Positions 52,496-63,030 of a stretch of DNA of 64,000 bases are shown here, piece after piece. This DNA comes from Crocinitomicaceae bacterium (GTDB taxonomy: Bacteria; Bacteroidota; Bacteroidia; Flavobacteriales_D; Crocinitomicaceae): assembly GCA_022447665.1 (NCBI GenBank), contig JAKVAQ010000031.1, positions 1 to 64,000 on the forward strand. The letters run 5' to 3'. Under the pieces are notes generated by a model. The model searched no databases, had not been told where the DNA came from, and saw nothing but the letters and a program-made list of their open reading frames with translations. Each line of letters opens with the position of its first letter. Positions within the stretch are counted from its first letter, which is position 1. Position numbers and translations under genes: made by a program.

Positions 52496-53123
52496 ATGCT
52501 TAAACTCTTCAAAAACTGGCCACCAAGTCAGTACAAGTATCTGATAAAATTTGGCTCACAGAAAACTCAAAAGATAAGGGCTTGTACAATGAGCTTTCGA
52601 ACCACGTGGCGGAAGGAAAAATCGTTTGCCTTTTCTATTATTTTGAGGGAACAAAAACGTGGTTGGTAGAATTGCTAGAGCGTAATAACATGAGTTTCGA
52701 AGAAAATTTTGAGCAAGCACCTTCAAAATCCTATTAATTGACGCGAACGAATATGCGAAATCCGATAAAATAGATTCCTTTTTACGAGAGAATGTAATTA
52801 CGCAGGATTACGAAGTTGCATTTGGTGAGCATTTTCCAGCCTATGATTGGGAAGAGCTAGTTTTACATAAGCTTAAGCTATTAATAGGAATAAACAAACC
52901 TGTTTCTTTCTATGTGGCGCTGGAAGATCCTTTAATGAAGAAGTTTGGCGGAGATAAACTCATCAATGCCATGAAGTCCATGAAAATGAAGGAAGAAGAA
53001 TCAATTCAACATTCTGCCATTTCAAAGTCCATTGTGAGAGCGCAACAAAAACTGCAGAGCAATAAAACTGGTGATTTACGCGCTAAAACGGCCCAGGAAT
53101 GGATTGATTTCAACGTGCGGTAG
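52496..53123 (+). pseudogene. SecA-like mini-protein gene broken by two one-base deletions
   Basis: Three frames join into one ~207-residue protein if one A is added to the A-run at 52511-52515 and one to that at 52725-52728. They are ATG 52496 (MLKLFK), then LATKSVQVSDKIWLTENSKD to NFEQAPSK, then ILLIDANEYAKSDKIDSFLR to the TAG at 53121-53123. The last third matches the SecA region after helicase motif VI: VSFYVALEDPLMKKFGGDKL and ESIQHSAISKSIVRAQQKLQ resemble the SecA pattern FYLSLEDDLMRxFGS ... IxHxMISKxIExAQxKVE. It is far shorter than SecA and lacks Walker A. Either a real frameshifted gene or homopolymer sequencing error. Confidence 0.7.
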
Positions 53124-53124
53124 A

Positions 53125-53346
53125 TTACTTTGAAATAGTAATGGTAAGGTGGTCAATCGCCACTTTATCACCATCACGCAATTTATTACGCTTACGAAAT
53201 TCTACTTCACCATTGACTTTCACGGCACCGTCTTCAATTAATAGTTTCGCATGCCCTCCGGTTTGCGCAATTTCCATCACCTGAAGTAGTTTGTTTAATT
53301 CTATGAATTCGTCGTTCGGACGAAGTGTAAAAGTAATTTCTTCCAT
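53125..53346 (-). CDS. S4-domain RNA-binding protein (YbcJ-like)
   Basis: A 73-residue protein consisting of one S4 RNA-binding domain: FIELNKLLQVMEIAQTGGHA, KLLIEDGAVKVNGEVEFRKR and the final DKVAIDHLTITI. E. coli YbcJ-type proteins bind RNA near the ribosome; the role is not well defined. It follows the phosphatase gene by one base in the operon. Confidence 0.9.
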   Translation of the reverse strand: MEEITFTLRPNDEFIELNKLLQVMEIAQTGGHAKLLIEDGAVKVNGEVEFRKRNKLRDGDKVAIDHLTITISK

Positions 53347-53347
53347 C

Positions 53348-54589
53348 TTAGAATATTCTACAGCTTAAGATCGCCGTATCGTCAACATAACGTTTGGTTG
53401 CTCTCCAATCATCTAGCTTAGAGAAAATGATTTCATTTAAATCCTCCATACTTAATGGATAAAAGCTCTTCACAATGGATTCAAGTCGATCTGTTTCAAA
53501 CTGCACCGCAGCTGGATTCTCTAACTCTACAACACCATCTGTATAAAGAATAAGCGTTGTATTTGGCTTGATGGTTATGCGTTCTGAATTTAGGAATGGA
53601 AGTTCTGGAAGCATTCCTAATCCAATACATCCTTTATTAAGGTGTTCGGTGGTTCTTCCTTGAATTAACAGAGGCCAATTATGTCCTGCATTAACGTAAT
53701 GCAATTCACGTGTTTTGGCGTTGTATTCTGCTATAAAAAAGGTGATAAATTTCTCACCTTGGGCAGAGTCAAATACCTTTTGGTTAAGCTCGGTCACTAA
53801 TTCTTCCAATTCAAAGCGCTTGTAATTGTATAAGGTTCTTACTGTTGCTTGGAAGTTCGCCATAAGCATGGCTGCAGAGATTCCTTTTCCAGAAACATCT
53901 GCAATACAGAGTATAAACTCGTCTTCGCTGAGTTTGATGTAATCGTAATAATCACCACTCACAATACTGTGCGAGAGATACTTTGCTGAAACATCAATCT
54001 TTTTATTGCTAGGCAACTCAGAAGGAAATAGCAAGCGTTGCATTTCAGAAGCTACTTCTAAATCTCTTTTTACACGTTCTTGGGCCAGCGATTTTTTGGC
54101 CATTTTTTTATTTTCAATTGCTACAACAATTATGTTGGTTAGCGTTTGTATAAAATTGAGGTGAACAATAGGGTTATTGGCCGTTTTATTGTCCTTTATT
54201 CCTCCCATTAAAAGGTATGCAAGATGCTTGTCCTTGTGCAATACAGGTACCACTACATCAAAATTATTGATGCTTTCTTTATGTGAAGATTCAATTACGG
54301 TGATGTCCTCGAATTTGGTGAAGTCCTGTTCTATATCAATATCCTTGATTTTTCCTTTGTAACCCACCTTTGAGAGGATTTTCCAACCCTCATCTTGGCG
54401 GATATACAGAACGAACTTACGAACGCTCAACTGCTCTTTCAGAATGAAATTATATATCGCCAGTAGGTCTTTCACTCCTTTGTTAGAGTTAATGGCCTTG
54501 GTGATTTCCAAGAGAGAGTTAAGCTTAAAGTCTTTTGCTTTGAGCTTGTGCTCTAATTCATCTAATATGTCGTCTCCTATGTATGTCAC
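53348..54589 (-). CDS. GAF-domain PP2C (SpoIIE-type) serine phosphatase
   Basis: A 413-residue regulator with a GAF-like sensor (about 20-165) and a C-terminal PP2C phosphatase of the SpoIIE/RsbU type (about 185-413). Metal-binding motifs are [52 protein letters not shown] and VDDTAILSC. Such enzymes dephosphorylate STAS antagonists in partner-switching circuits, and a STAS protein is encoded at 62.2 kb. The start overlaps the end of the LpxD gene by 4 bases. Confidence 0.9.
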   Translation of the reverse strand: MTYIGDDILDELEHKLKAKDFKLNSLLEITKAINSNKGVKDLLAIYNFILKEQLSVRKFVLYIRQDEGWKILSKVGYKGKIKDIDIEQDFTKFEDITVIESSHKESINNFDVVVPVLHKDKHLAYLLMGGIKDNKTANNPIVHLNFIQTLTNIIVVAIENKKMAKKSLAQERVKRDLEVASEMQRLLFPSELPSNKKIDVSAKYLSHSIVSGDYYDYIKLSEDEFILCIADVSGKGISAAMLMANFQATVRTLYNYKRFELEELVTELNQKVFDSAQGEKFITFFIAEYNAKTRELHYVNAGHNWPLLIQGRTTEHLNKGCIGLGMLPELPFLNSERITIKPNTTLILYTDGVVELENPAAVQFETDRLESIVKSFYPLSMEDLNEIIFSKLDDWRATKRYVDDTAILSCRIF

Positions 54590-55512
54590 AGGTTTTCTAT
54601 AATGCTTGGTAAACGTTTAAAAGCGGCAAGTTCCTTCCATTTTTGGCGTGCCTCATCAGCCGGTGAGCCAAAATAGGTTTTGTTAGGCTCAAGGCTTTTT
54701 CCAACGCCCGATTGACCTAATACAACCGCTCCATCGCCAATATGAATATCACTGACCACACCAACTTGCCCCCAAAGGGTAACATTGTTTCCTATGGTAA
54801 CACAACCCGCCACGCCAACATTAGCAGCGAATAAACAATTTTCTCCAATTACCGTATCGTGACCAATGTGTACTTGGTTATCAAGTTTACTTCCTTTCCC
54901 AATAATGGTATCATGTGAAGCACCTTTGTCTACTGTGGTAAGTGCTCCAATTTCGACGTTATCTTCTAAAATAGCTCTTCCACAGCTGTGCAGACGATCA
55001 AATCCAGTATCTTTCTTCTTGTAATAAAAGGCATCAAAGCCAATTACAGCATTCGGACCAACGATTACATTGTCACCAATAATAGTATCATTTCCAATAA
55101 CTGCCCCTGCATGAATAATGGTATTCTTGCCTATAGTCACATTATCACCTACTGTTGCATTAGGAAATACATGTGAGTTTTCTCCAATGGTTGAGTTTTT
55201 TCCGAAATGACCTGACCAGATGGTAAAAGGGGAGTAGTGCTTTGTGATTTTGTTAAAATCGTCAAATGGATGGTCTGATATTAAAATAGCTTTTCCTTCA
55301 GGTACTTCTACTTCTTGATCGATCAATATAATATCAGCGGCACTTTCCAATGCTTTTTGATAATATTTAGGATGGTCAACAAATACAATATCCCCTGGTT
55401 CTACACGATGAATTTCGTTAATACCAGTAATCTGAATATCTGTATTCCCTTTGTACTGACAGCCTAAAAAGTCTGCAATTTCTTTTAAGGATTTTGCTTT
55501 ATCAAATTTCAT
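54586..55512 (-). CDS. lpxD: UDP-3-O-acyl-glucosamine N-acyltransferase (LpxD-type)
   Basis: A 308-residue acyltransferase of lipid A synthesis. The N-terminal substrate domain ([20 protein letters not shown]) is followed by a left-handed beta helix of hexapeptide repeats ([38 protein letters not shown]) and a helical end. The probable catalytic His lies in the repeats ([16 protein letters not shown]). Slightly shorter than classical LpxD, and possibly a second paralogue besides the copy expected in the lpxA operon. Same operon as the phosphatase. Confidence 0.85.
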   Translation of the reverse strand: MKFDKAKSLKEIADFLGCQYKGNTDIQITGINEIHRVEPGDIVFVDHPKYYQKALESAADIILIDQEVEVPEGKAILISDHPFDDFNKITKHYSPFTIWSGHFGKNSTIGENSHVFPNATVGDNVTIGKNTIIHAGAVIGNDTIIGDNVIVGPNAVIGFDAFYYKKKDTGFDRLHSCGRAILEDNVEIGALTTVDKGASHDTIIGKGSKLDNQVHIGHDTVIGENCLFAANVGVAGCVTIGNNVTLWGQVGVVSDIHIGDGAVVLGQSGVGKSLEPNKTYFGSPADEARQKWKELAAFKRLPSIIENL

Positions 55513-55604
55513 CCTAAACGTCTCTTCTGTTTATCCTAGTAAAATTAGGAGGTAAGAAGGGTGAAAATCAGAAGGGGTGGAAGATTTTATTAAAGCAGAA
55601 TTGT

Positions 55605-56174
55605 TTATTCCTCTTCAGTAATGCCAGTAGTTTTGGTTCGTTTTCCTCTTCGTGAGAAAATAATTCCGAGTGCCATGGAAGCAAAAGAGGCATAGGTAGC
55701 TACGTCTAGCCAAATCCCTAAAAGGTGTGAGGTCCAGAGCGTAATGAATAGAATAGCAATGAATCCCATACACACAATCAATACTATTCCTGAGATTTTC
55801 ACCAGCATGCTTTTGGAAATGTGCCAGTCCATTATTGAAAGGCCTGAAAAGAGCACAAAAATTACCATGGCAGCGACAAAATAATTCCAGCTATCGGAGA
55901 ACTTAATAGCATCAAAAACTATTGCAAATCCAGTAATAGTAAGTAAAGTTCCTGCCAAGAAATAAACGAGGAATACCTTTTTATTAAAAGTAGGATCGAA
56001 AGATCGAATTGCGAATAAGGCGGAGTAGATGATTGTAGCAATGAAGGTTCCTCCAGTTAATTTTAAATAAAGAGAAGGCATATTTAAATCTTGCGTAGAA
56101 AGGAAGATTAGCATTACTAAAAATGACAGCAATGAAATTAACGACAAAACACCTATGTAAAACTTCTTTATCAT
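55605..56174 (-). CDS. Integral membrane protein, 189 aa
   Basis: A 189-residue protein with about six hydrophobic helices over the first 175 residues and a basic-acidic tail (GKRTKTTGITEEE). No family recognised. Its ATG at 56174 overlaps the stop of the preceding phosphatase gene (ATGA at 56171-56174), so it is translated with that sensor and may be its membrane partner. The longer frame starting at 56198 was rejected on this basis. Confidence 0.78.
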   Translation of the reverse strand: MIKKFYIGVLSLISLLSFLVMLIFLSTQDLNMPSLYLKLTGGTFIATIIYSALFAIRSFDPTFNKKVFLVYFLAGTLLTITGFAIVFDAIKFSDSWNYFVAAMVIFVLFSGLSIMDWHISKSMLVKISGIVLIVCMGFIAILFITLWTSHLLGIWLDVATYASFASMALGIIFSRRGKRTKTTGITEEE

Positions 56175-59100
56175 TCTATTCTTACCCCAATTAAACAAAC
56201 ATCATCCAACTGTTCAAAGCCTTTCTTCCAATCTTCAAAAGCTTGATCTAATAATTCTTGTTGCCTGGACATTGGCTCATCTTTATACTTCAGCAATAAG
56301 GCTTTCAAGTTTTTAGATTTCAGCTTTTTGCCCTTTTCTCCTCCAAATTGATCGGCATAACCATCAGTGAAAACATACAAGCAGTCACCTTTTTGGATGT
56401 CTACAGTATGTGTATCAAATTTAGTAGCCTTTTCAAATTCACCAATTGGTTGCTTATTACCTTTCACTTCAATGAATTCATTTCCTCGGAGAATAATTAA
56501 TGGGTTGTGTGCCCCAGCAAATTCAACCTTCATATTCTCATAATCTAAAGAACATAAGGCGATGTCCATACCATCCTTTACGTTTGATTCACTTTGCGTG
56601 AAGGTCTCCACAACAATATCTCTTAACTGATCAAGGATTTCACCGGGCTTACGCTTTTTAAACTCCTTAATGGCTCTGTTCATTCCATTGAAACCAACAA
56701 TACTTACGAACGCTCCCGGAACACCGTGACCTGTACAATCTATTGCAGCGAAAATAGTTCTACCATCGACTAATCCAGTCCAATAAAAATCTCCAGAAAC
56801 AATGTCTTTTGGCTTGTAGAGTACAAAATGTTCACTTTTAAAATGGGTGTTCATTTTATCTTTAGTCGGAAGAATGGTATTTTGAATACGTTTAGCATAA
56901 ACAATAGAGTCAAGGATATCATTCGTTTTTTCCTCAATCTCAGCTTTCTGATGCTCTAATACTGCATTCTGTGAAGCAATCTCTGCAGTGCGTTCCTCAA
57001 CAATTTCCTCTAATCGTTGATTCTGCTGTTTCACTCTGTGTATAGCCAAACGAATCATAATGTAGATGAGTAATACACCTAGAATCAAGTAAATGATATA
57101 AGCCCACCATGTTCTATACCACGGAGGAAGAATAGTAAAGCTCAAAGTAGTTTCTGGACTCTCGTATCCATAATAGTTTTTAGATTTTAAATGAAAGGTA
57201 TAATCTCCTTCACCTAAACGTTGGTAGTTTATTTCATTGATGTTTTCCCATTTTGTCCATTCAGTTTCTAGTCCCTCTAGATACCATGAGAATTCATTTT
57301 CAAAGAGTCCGAAATATGAAGTAGAGGTGAACTTAAAGACCAACGTGTTCTTCGTGTACGGAAGTACAAAATCTTCAGGGCTCAATAAGCGTGGGTTTTC
57401 AAAATATACGGAATCAGTTAAGCTTGAAACCTGAACGATTAAAGGGGCTCTAACCGAATCGTACTCTACTTTTGTTAAAGGATTGTAGATACTTATTCTA
57501 TCATCACCAGCAAACCAATAGTTTCCGTTAAAGTCCTTCTCTAGGTCATAGATAACGGATTGGCTAATGTCTTTGAATTGACTTGTAACGTAATAATAAC
57601 TGCCACTTTCCGATTTTTCTAGATATCCGATCTCTTCTTTTTCCTTTCCTTCAATACCGGAATTTCTAAAAATTACCAACCATAAACGCTCATCATTATC
57701 ATTGCGCATTCTGTATATGTTTAGATTGGCTTGATTCATATCATTTCCAAACTCGGCAGGAATAAGTTCATCGTTTACAATTTTGTACAGGCCATTAACG
57801 CCCCCTACATAAATAGTATCCTGAAATTTACATAATTGGAAGTGTTCTTCCTTAGTGGATTCATCTTCATATTCTAATAATCCCTCTAAACGTGTAACTG
57901 TATTATTGTCTTGCAAGTCAATTTTAAATACGCCTTCAGAGCGAGAACCATAGTATAACAAGTGATCCTCTTCAATTAGTGAACGAACATCGCCACCAGT
58001 GTTCTCGTATTCACCAGCGTAATGGAAAGTACCGTTTTCATAAGTTATTTTGCCTACACCTCCGCCATCAAGTCCAACATGAACAAGGTTAGGGTTTGAT
58101 GTAGATTGAAATAAATCCCAAGCATAAACATCTTCAGCTACTTGTATTTTATTTTCCCCTTCTGGTATGGCATAAAGTCCATTGTTCGCAATGATTAAAA
58201 TATAAGATTTACCATCAGGAAAACTCATTTTTTTACATTGGAAGAGATCCTGCTGAAATTGCGACTTAGTCGTGAAGTAAAAGGGTCTTTCGTGTATTGA
58301 AGCAGAAAAGAAATCAGTATGCGTTGCAATGTAGGCCATTGAGTCCAACATCAAGATGTCTTCTGAAATGAAGTTTATTCCATACTTCTCTTGCATTATG
58401 CTTACTGATGATGATACTTCCAAGAAACCTATTCCATTATCATAGGCAATCCAAAGGTTATTGTCGGTATCAAAATAGAGTTGACGAATACTTAAGTTCG
58501 AGAGTCCATCCTTATCATCAAATACACGTATGATGTCACCGAAATAATCAAAGAAGTATATTCCTGCCCCATTTGTTCCAATACAAATTCCGTTCTTGGT
58601 GGTCGTAGCGCAGGTGATATCAATACCTACAAAGTATTTATTGATCAAAAAATCAAACTTTGTAAAACGATAGTTCTCTTCGTTATAAAGGTATGATCTT
58701 CCTTTTTCATCAATTAGTATATCCATTTCGCCATGCTCAATAAAGGCAATAGGATTAATGTTTTTAGAGTTTTTAATTGGAGTTAACTCCGCGCCATCAA
58801 AGAAATAACAGATGTTATTATCATCTGAGAATTTCATATTTAAGATTACGCTCTCATCGTGAAATACAGAAAGTTGGATAAAACCTTCTTTTGGCGTTTC
58901 GATTGTCTTGATTTCACCGCTGGCATTATCATACTCGAAAATGAAATACCGGGCAAAGAAATATACTTTTTCGTTAAAAAAGTGAATGTTCCAAATGTCT
59001 TTAAAACCTAGTGAATCTAATTCATGAGAGACTTTTGTATAGATTCTTTCACCATTTTCATTGTACTCTAACTTCCCGAACTCATCAACGCCACCTACGA

Positions 59101-59377
59101 AAACAGTTCCGTTTTTATCTTTTCCCAAAGCTCTAGGGTGATCTCGGTTATCCATGCGAATGCCTTGCCAATTGTAACCATCAAAAAGAAGGATTTTTCC
59201 GTTATTGGCGAAGATCATAATGCCTTCATCATCCTGAATAACGTCCCAGTTTTGGGCGTTACCGTCGTATTCCATTAAACCGAAGTTCTTTATTCTGAAA
59301 TCTCCAAGAGGGCTAAAGTTCTGACCATAAGCTGAAAAGCTTAGAAATATAAGGAGTATAGGCCACAGAACTTTCAC
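56171..59377 (-). CDS. Periplasmic beta-propeller sensor fused to PP2C (SpoIIE-type) phosphatase
   Basis: A 1068-residue membrane receptor. It has a signal peptide and about 700 residues of Reg_prop-type beta-propeller repeats (GLSNLSIRQLYFDTDNNLWI is typical). A Y_Y_Y-like domain (about 705-765) and one transmembrane helix (about 770-795) follow. A coiled coil (EEIVEERTAEIASQNAVLEH) leads to a C-terminal PP2C phosphatase: PKDIVSGDFYWTGLVDG, FAAIDCTGHGVPGAFVS, VFAGAHNPLIIL-like motif and LDDVCLIGVRIE. The second Asp of the usual G-D-x-x-D is Trp. In Bacteroidetes this receptor layout normally ends in a histidine kinase; here it ends in a phosphatase. The start is GTG at 59377. Confidence 0.9.
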   Translation of the reverse strand: MKVLWPILLIFLSFSAYGQNFSPLGDFRIKNFGLMEYDGNAQNWDVIQDDEGIMIFANNGKILLFDGYNWQGIRMDNRDHPRALGKDKNGTVFVGGVDEFGKLEYNENGERIYTKVSHELDSLGFKDIWNIHFFNEKVYFFARYFIFEYDNASGEIKTIETPKEGFIQLSVFHDESVILNMKFSDDNNICYFFDGAELTPIKNSKNINPIAFIEHGEMDILIDEKGRSYLYNEENYRFTKFDFLINKYFVGIDITCATTTKNGICIGTNGAGIYFFDYFGDIIRVFDDKDGLSNLSIRQLYFDTDNNLWIAYDNGIGFLEVSSSVSIMQEKYGINFISEDILMLDSMAYIATHTDFFSASIHERPFYFTTKSQFQQDLFQCKKMSFPDGKSYILIIANNGLYAIPEGENKIQVAEDVYAWDLFQSTSNPNLVHVGLDGGGVGKITYENGTFHYAGEYENTGGDVRSLIEEDHLLYYGSRSEGVFKIDLQDNNTVTRLEGLLEYEDESTKEEHFQLCKFQDTIYVGGVNGLYKIVNDELIPAEFGNDMNQANLNIYRMRNDNDERLWLVIFRNSGIEGKEKEEIGYLEKSESGSYYYVTSQFKDISQSVIYDLEKDFNGNYWFAGDDRISIYNPLTKVEYDSVRAPLIVQVSSLTDSVYFENPRLLSPEDFVLPYTKNTLVFKFTSTSYFGLFENEFSWYLEGLETEWTKWENINEINYQRLGEGDYTFHLKSKNYYGYESPETTLSFTILPPWYRTWWAYIIYLILGVLLIYIMIRLAIHRVKQQNQRLEEIVEERTAEIASQNAVLEHQKAEIEEKTNDILDSIVYAKRIQNTILPTKDKMNTHFKSEHFVLYKPKDIVSGDFYWTGLVDGRTIFAAIDCTGHGVPGAFVSIVGFNGMNRAIKEFKKRKPGEILDQLRDIVVETFTQSESNVKDGMDIALCSLDYENMKVEFAGAHNPLIILRGNEFIEVKGNKQPIGEFEKATKFDTHTVDIQKGDCLYVFTDGYADQFGGEKGKKLKSKNLKALLLKYKDEPMSRQQELLDQAFEDWKKGFEQLDDVCLIGVRIE

Positions 59378-59382
59378 CGATG

Positions 59383-59390
59383 CAAAGATA
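59383..59390 (-). promoter_or_regulatory. -7 element TATCTTTG abutting the start codon
   Basis: Minus-strand TATCTTTG, 5 bases before the GTG start at 59377, giving a leaderless or nearly leaderless transcript. It lies in the 16-base gap to the OstA-like gene, so the sensor can be transcribed separately. Confidence 0.5.
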
Positions 59391-59393
59391 AAA

Positions 59394-60884
59394 TTATTCC
59401 AATACGATTCGGTAGGGTTTACGCTCTATTTCCCATAAAAAACCCTTTAAAAATAGCTCGCTTTTAGGCGCCTGTTCAATAGGGTAAAATGTAGCGTCTG
59501 GATCTTCGTTAAACTTCACACGATCAATTTCTCCTTTCATGAAATAGACAACAATTTCATTGCATTCTATTTTGTTCATACCGGTTACCTCCTTTGTTTT
59601 GAGGGAATCTTCTTGTTCCTGTTCTAGAAAATAAAGGGTTTGAGCATTTTTCTCAACATAAATATTCTTGATCTTGTTGGAGTCTAAAACTACCTGCATA
59701 TCCTTTCCCTTTATTTGGTCATAATGCACACTGTCTTTAAATCCAATAAGCATGCAGTTATCATACAAGTCAATTTGATCAAAATTACCTTCATAAATTC
59801 TTGCTATTACTGAATCAGCGGTTAGTTGATTGTCATCATTCCAAATAATGGGATCCTTATGGAGTTTTAAAATCGAGTCGTTTTCAATATAGCTTGCGGA
59901 ATCACAAACAACGATTACAGGACCATTGAATATGTTCACATTATACTCCGCAATGGCAAGCTGCTTTGACGTTAAAGTATCTTTTTGCCAATCTATGGTA
60001 TCTGCGACTATGATAAGTGTATCAGGATCATTGAACTGAATAATCTTAGCGTTATCGCCGAGTTTTAAATGTTCTTGACCAGGGTATTTATAAAGATAGT
60101 CCGACCGGATTTCGGTATTTTCTGTGGTATCACGAATTTTAACATTGCAAAACCCTTCACCAATATCACTTTTTTGATTGAAGAGTAAACTATCGGCATA
60201 AACAGAAGTTTCATCTTGCAATAAAGTCGCCCCATTCCATAACTCGGCGTAACCATCTTTTGTAAAATAGGTACCTTCATTACAATATAGAGTGGAGGAG
60301 GTGTCCATTAAAATGGTGGTTGGTCCATGAAAGTGCATCGTTGATGTAGGAGTTCTGAATTCCAGCGTGTCAGCGAAAAGTTCGAATTCAGGATCGGTAA
60401 TGTGCACTGAATCTCTAAAAAAAAAGGTTTTTCTTTTACTGTAATAATAACCAATTCGACTCGTCAATTTCATTTCGCTTTTAATGCTTGAGATTACCGC
60501 CCAATTCCGATAATAGCCCTGCATTTTATCACCGTCATAAGTTAAAGAATCGGTTACCATTTTATATTCATTATCTCTAAATCGCACGTTGCTTTTGAGC
60601 TTGGCTATTTTTTCATTGCCAAAATAAACAAGGGTATCACAAAAGAGATTGATGGTATCGTTTTGATTTATTTGAACGGTTCCATAAGCCTTAACGATAT
60701 TTGGTGTTCTGAACCATAATGCAGAATCGCAGTAAAGCTTAGCATTATCATGTTCAAATTGAACATGTCCTTTCGCCATGACAGTGTTTTCATATCCGAC
60801 GGCATCCTGAACCGTTTCGGAGAACACTAAATTCACTACACCGTTTTGTGCAACGGCACTATTAACAGCGAAAACGGCGCTCAA
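59394..60884 (-). CDS. OstA/LptA-like envelope protein (start probably further upstream)
   Basis: A protein of about 496 residues built of repeated OstA/LptA-type beta segments: VMAKGHVQFEHDNAKLYCDS, VKAYGTVQINQNDTINLFCD and many similar repeats. OstA-like proteins bridge the periplasm in lipopolysaccharide transport. The conventional start TTG 60884 gives MSAVFAVNSAVAQ, too short for a signal peptide. In frame upstream the codons read [20 protein letters not shown], a full signal peptide, but the only initiators there are ATA (60930-60932, 60927-60929) or ATT. These overlap the purA stop. The true start is therefore probably near 60927-60932. Confidence 0.82.
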   Translation of the reverse strand: MSAVFAVNSAVAQNGVVNLVFSETVQDAVGYENTVMAKGHVQFEHDNAKLYCDSALWFRTPNIVKAYGTVQINQNDTINLFCDTLVYFGNEKIAKLKSNVRFRDNEYKMVTDSLTYDGDKMQGYYRNWAVISSIKSEMKLTSRIGYYYSKRKTFFFRDSVHITDPEFELFADTLEFRTPTSTMHFHGPTTILMDTSSTLYCNEGTYFTKDGYAELWNGATLLQDETSVYADSLLFNQKSDIGEGFCNVKIRDTTENTEIRSDYLYKYPGQEHLKLGDNAKIIQFNDPDTLIIVADTIDWQKDTLTSKQLAIAEYNVNIFNGPVIVVCDSASYIENDSILKLHKDPIIWNDDNQLTADSVIARIYEGNFDQIDLYDNCMLIGFKDSVHYDQIKGKDMQVVLDSNKIKNIYVEKNAQTLYFLEQEQEDSLKTKEVTGMNKIECNEIVVYFMKGEIDRVKFNEDPDATFYPIEQAPKSELFLKGFLWEIERKPYRIVLE

Positions 60885-60928
60885 AAGAAGCGCCGTATAA
60901 ATAAAGTATGTATAAATAGTCTGTTTTA

Positions 60929-62542
<1,614 letters not shown>

Positions 62543-62546
<4 letters not shown>

Positions 62547-62989
62547 TTGTTTTCTGGTGATTTTCTTTCTCCGTAAAAGTAGAGGGAGTGGTGATGAATC
62601 TTTACGTTGAAGAGTTCTTCAACCGTAGCTTTAATTTTTTCAATCCTTGGATCGCAAAACTCAATCACGTCATTTCCATTTCCGCAGATTATGTGGTCGT
62701 GTTGCCTGTAGCCATACGAAAGCTCGAACTGAGACGTGTTACCAAACTGATGCTTGCGCACCAAATTCGAATTAATAAGAAGTTCCATGGTATTGTAAAG
62801 AGTGGCCCTACTCACACGATAGTTCTTTTGCTTCATTTTTTCGTAAAGCGCTTCGATATCAAAGTGCCCACGATGAGCATAAATCTCGGCCAATATTGCA
62901 AAACGTTCAGGCGTTTTGCGATGACCATTTTGCTCTAAAAAATCACTAAAGATTTCTTTAACGCGATCCTGAATTTCTAATGTATCCAT
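62543..62989 (-). CDS. Fur-family metal-dependent regulator, missing structural zinc cysteines
   Basis: A 148-residue Fur-type repressor: a winged-helix DNA-binding part ([40 protein letters not shown]) and a dimer/metal part with [20 protein letters not shown] and [10 protein letters not shown]. The usual C-x-x-C pair after HDHIIC is C-G-N-G here, and the C-terminal C-x-x-C pair is absent, so the Cys4 structural zinc site cannot form. The His-rich regulatory site remains. It is the first gene of a coupled unit with the STAS gene, purA and the OstA-like gene. Confidence 0.9.
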
Positions 62990-63006
62990 TCACCAATTTT
63001 GCTTAA

Positions 63007-63014
63007 CAAATATA
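63007..63014 (-). promoter_or_regulatory. -7 element TATATTTG for fur
   Basis: Minus-strand TATATTTG, 17 bases before the fur ATG at 62989. Likely drives fur, the STAS gene, purA and the OstA-like gene. Confidence 0.5.
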
Positions 63015-63030
63015 CGAAGAATATCCTTAT

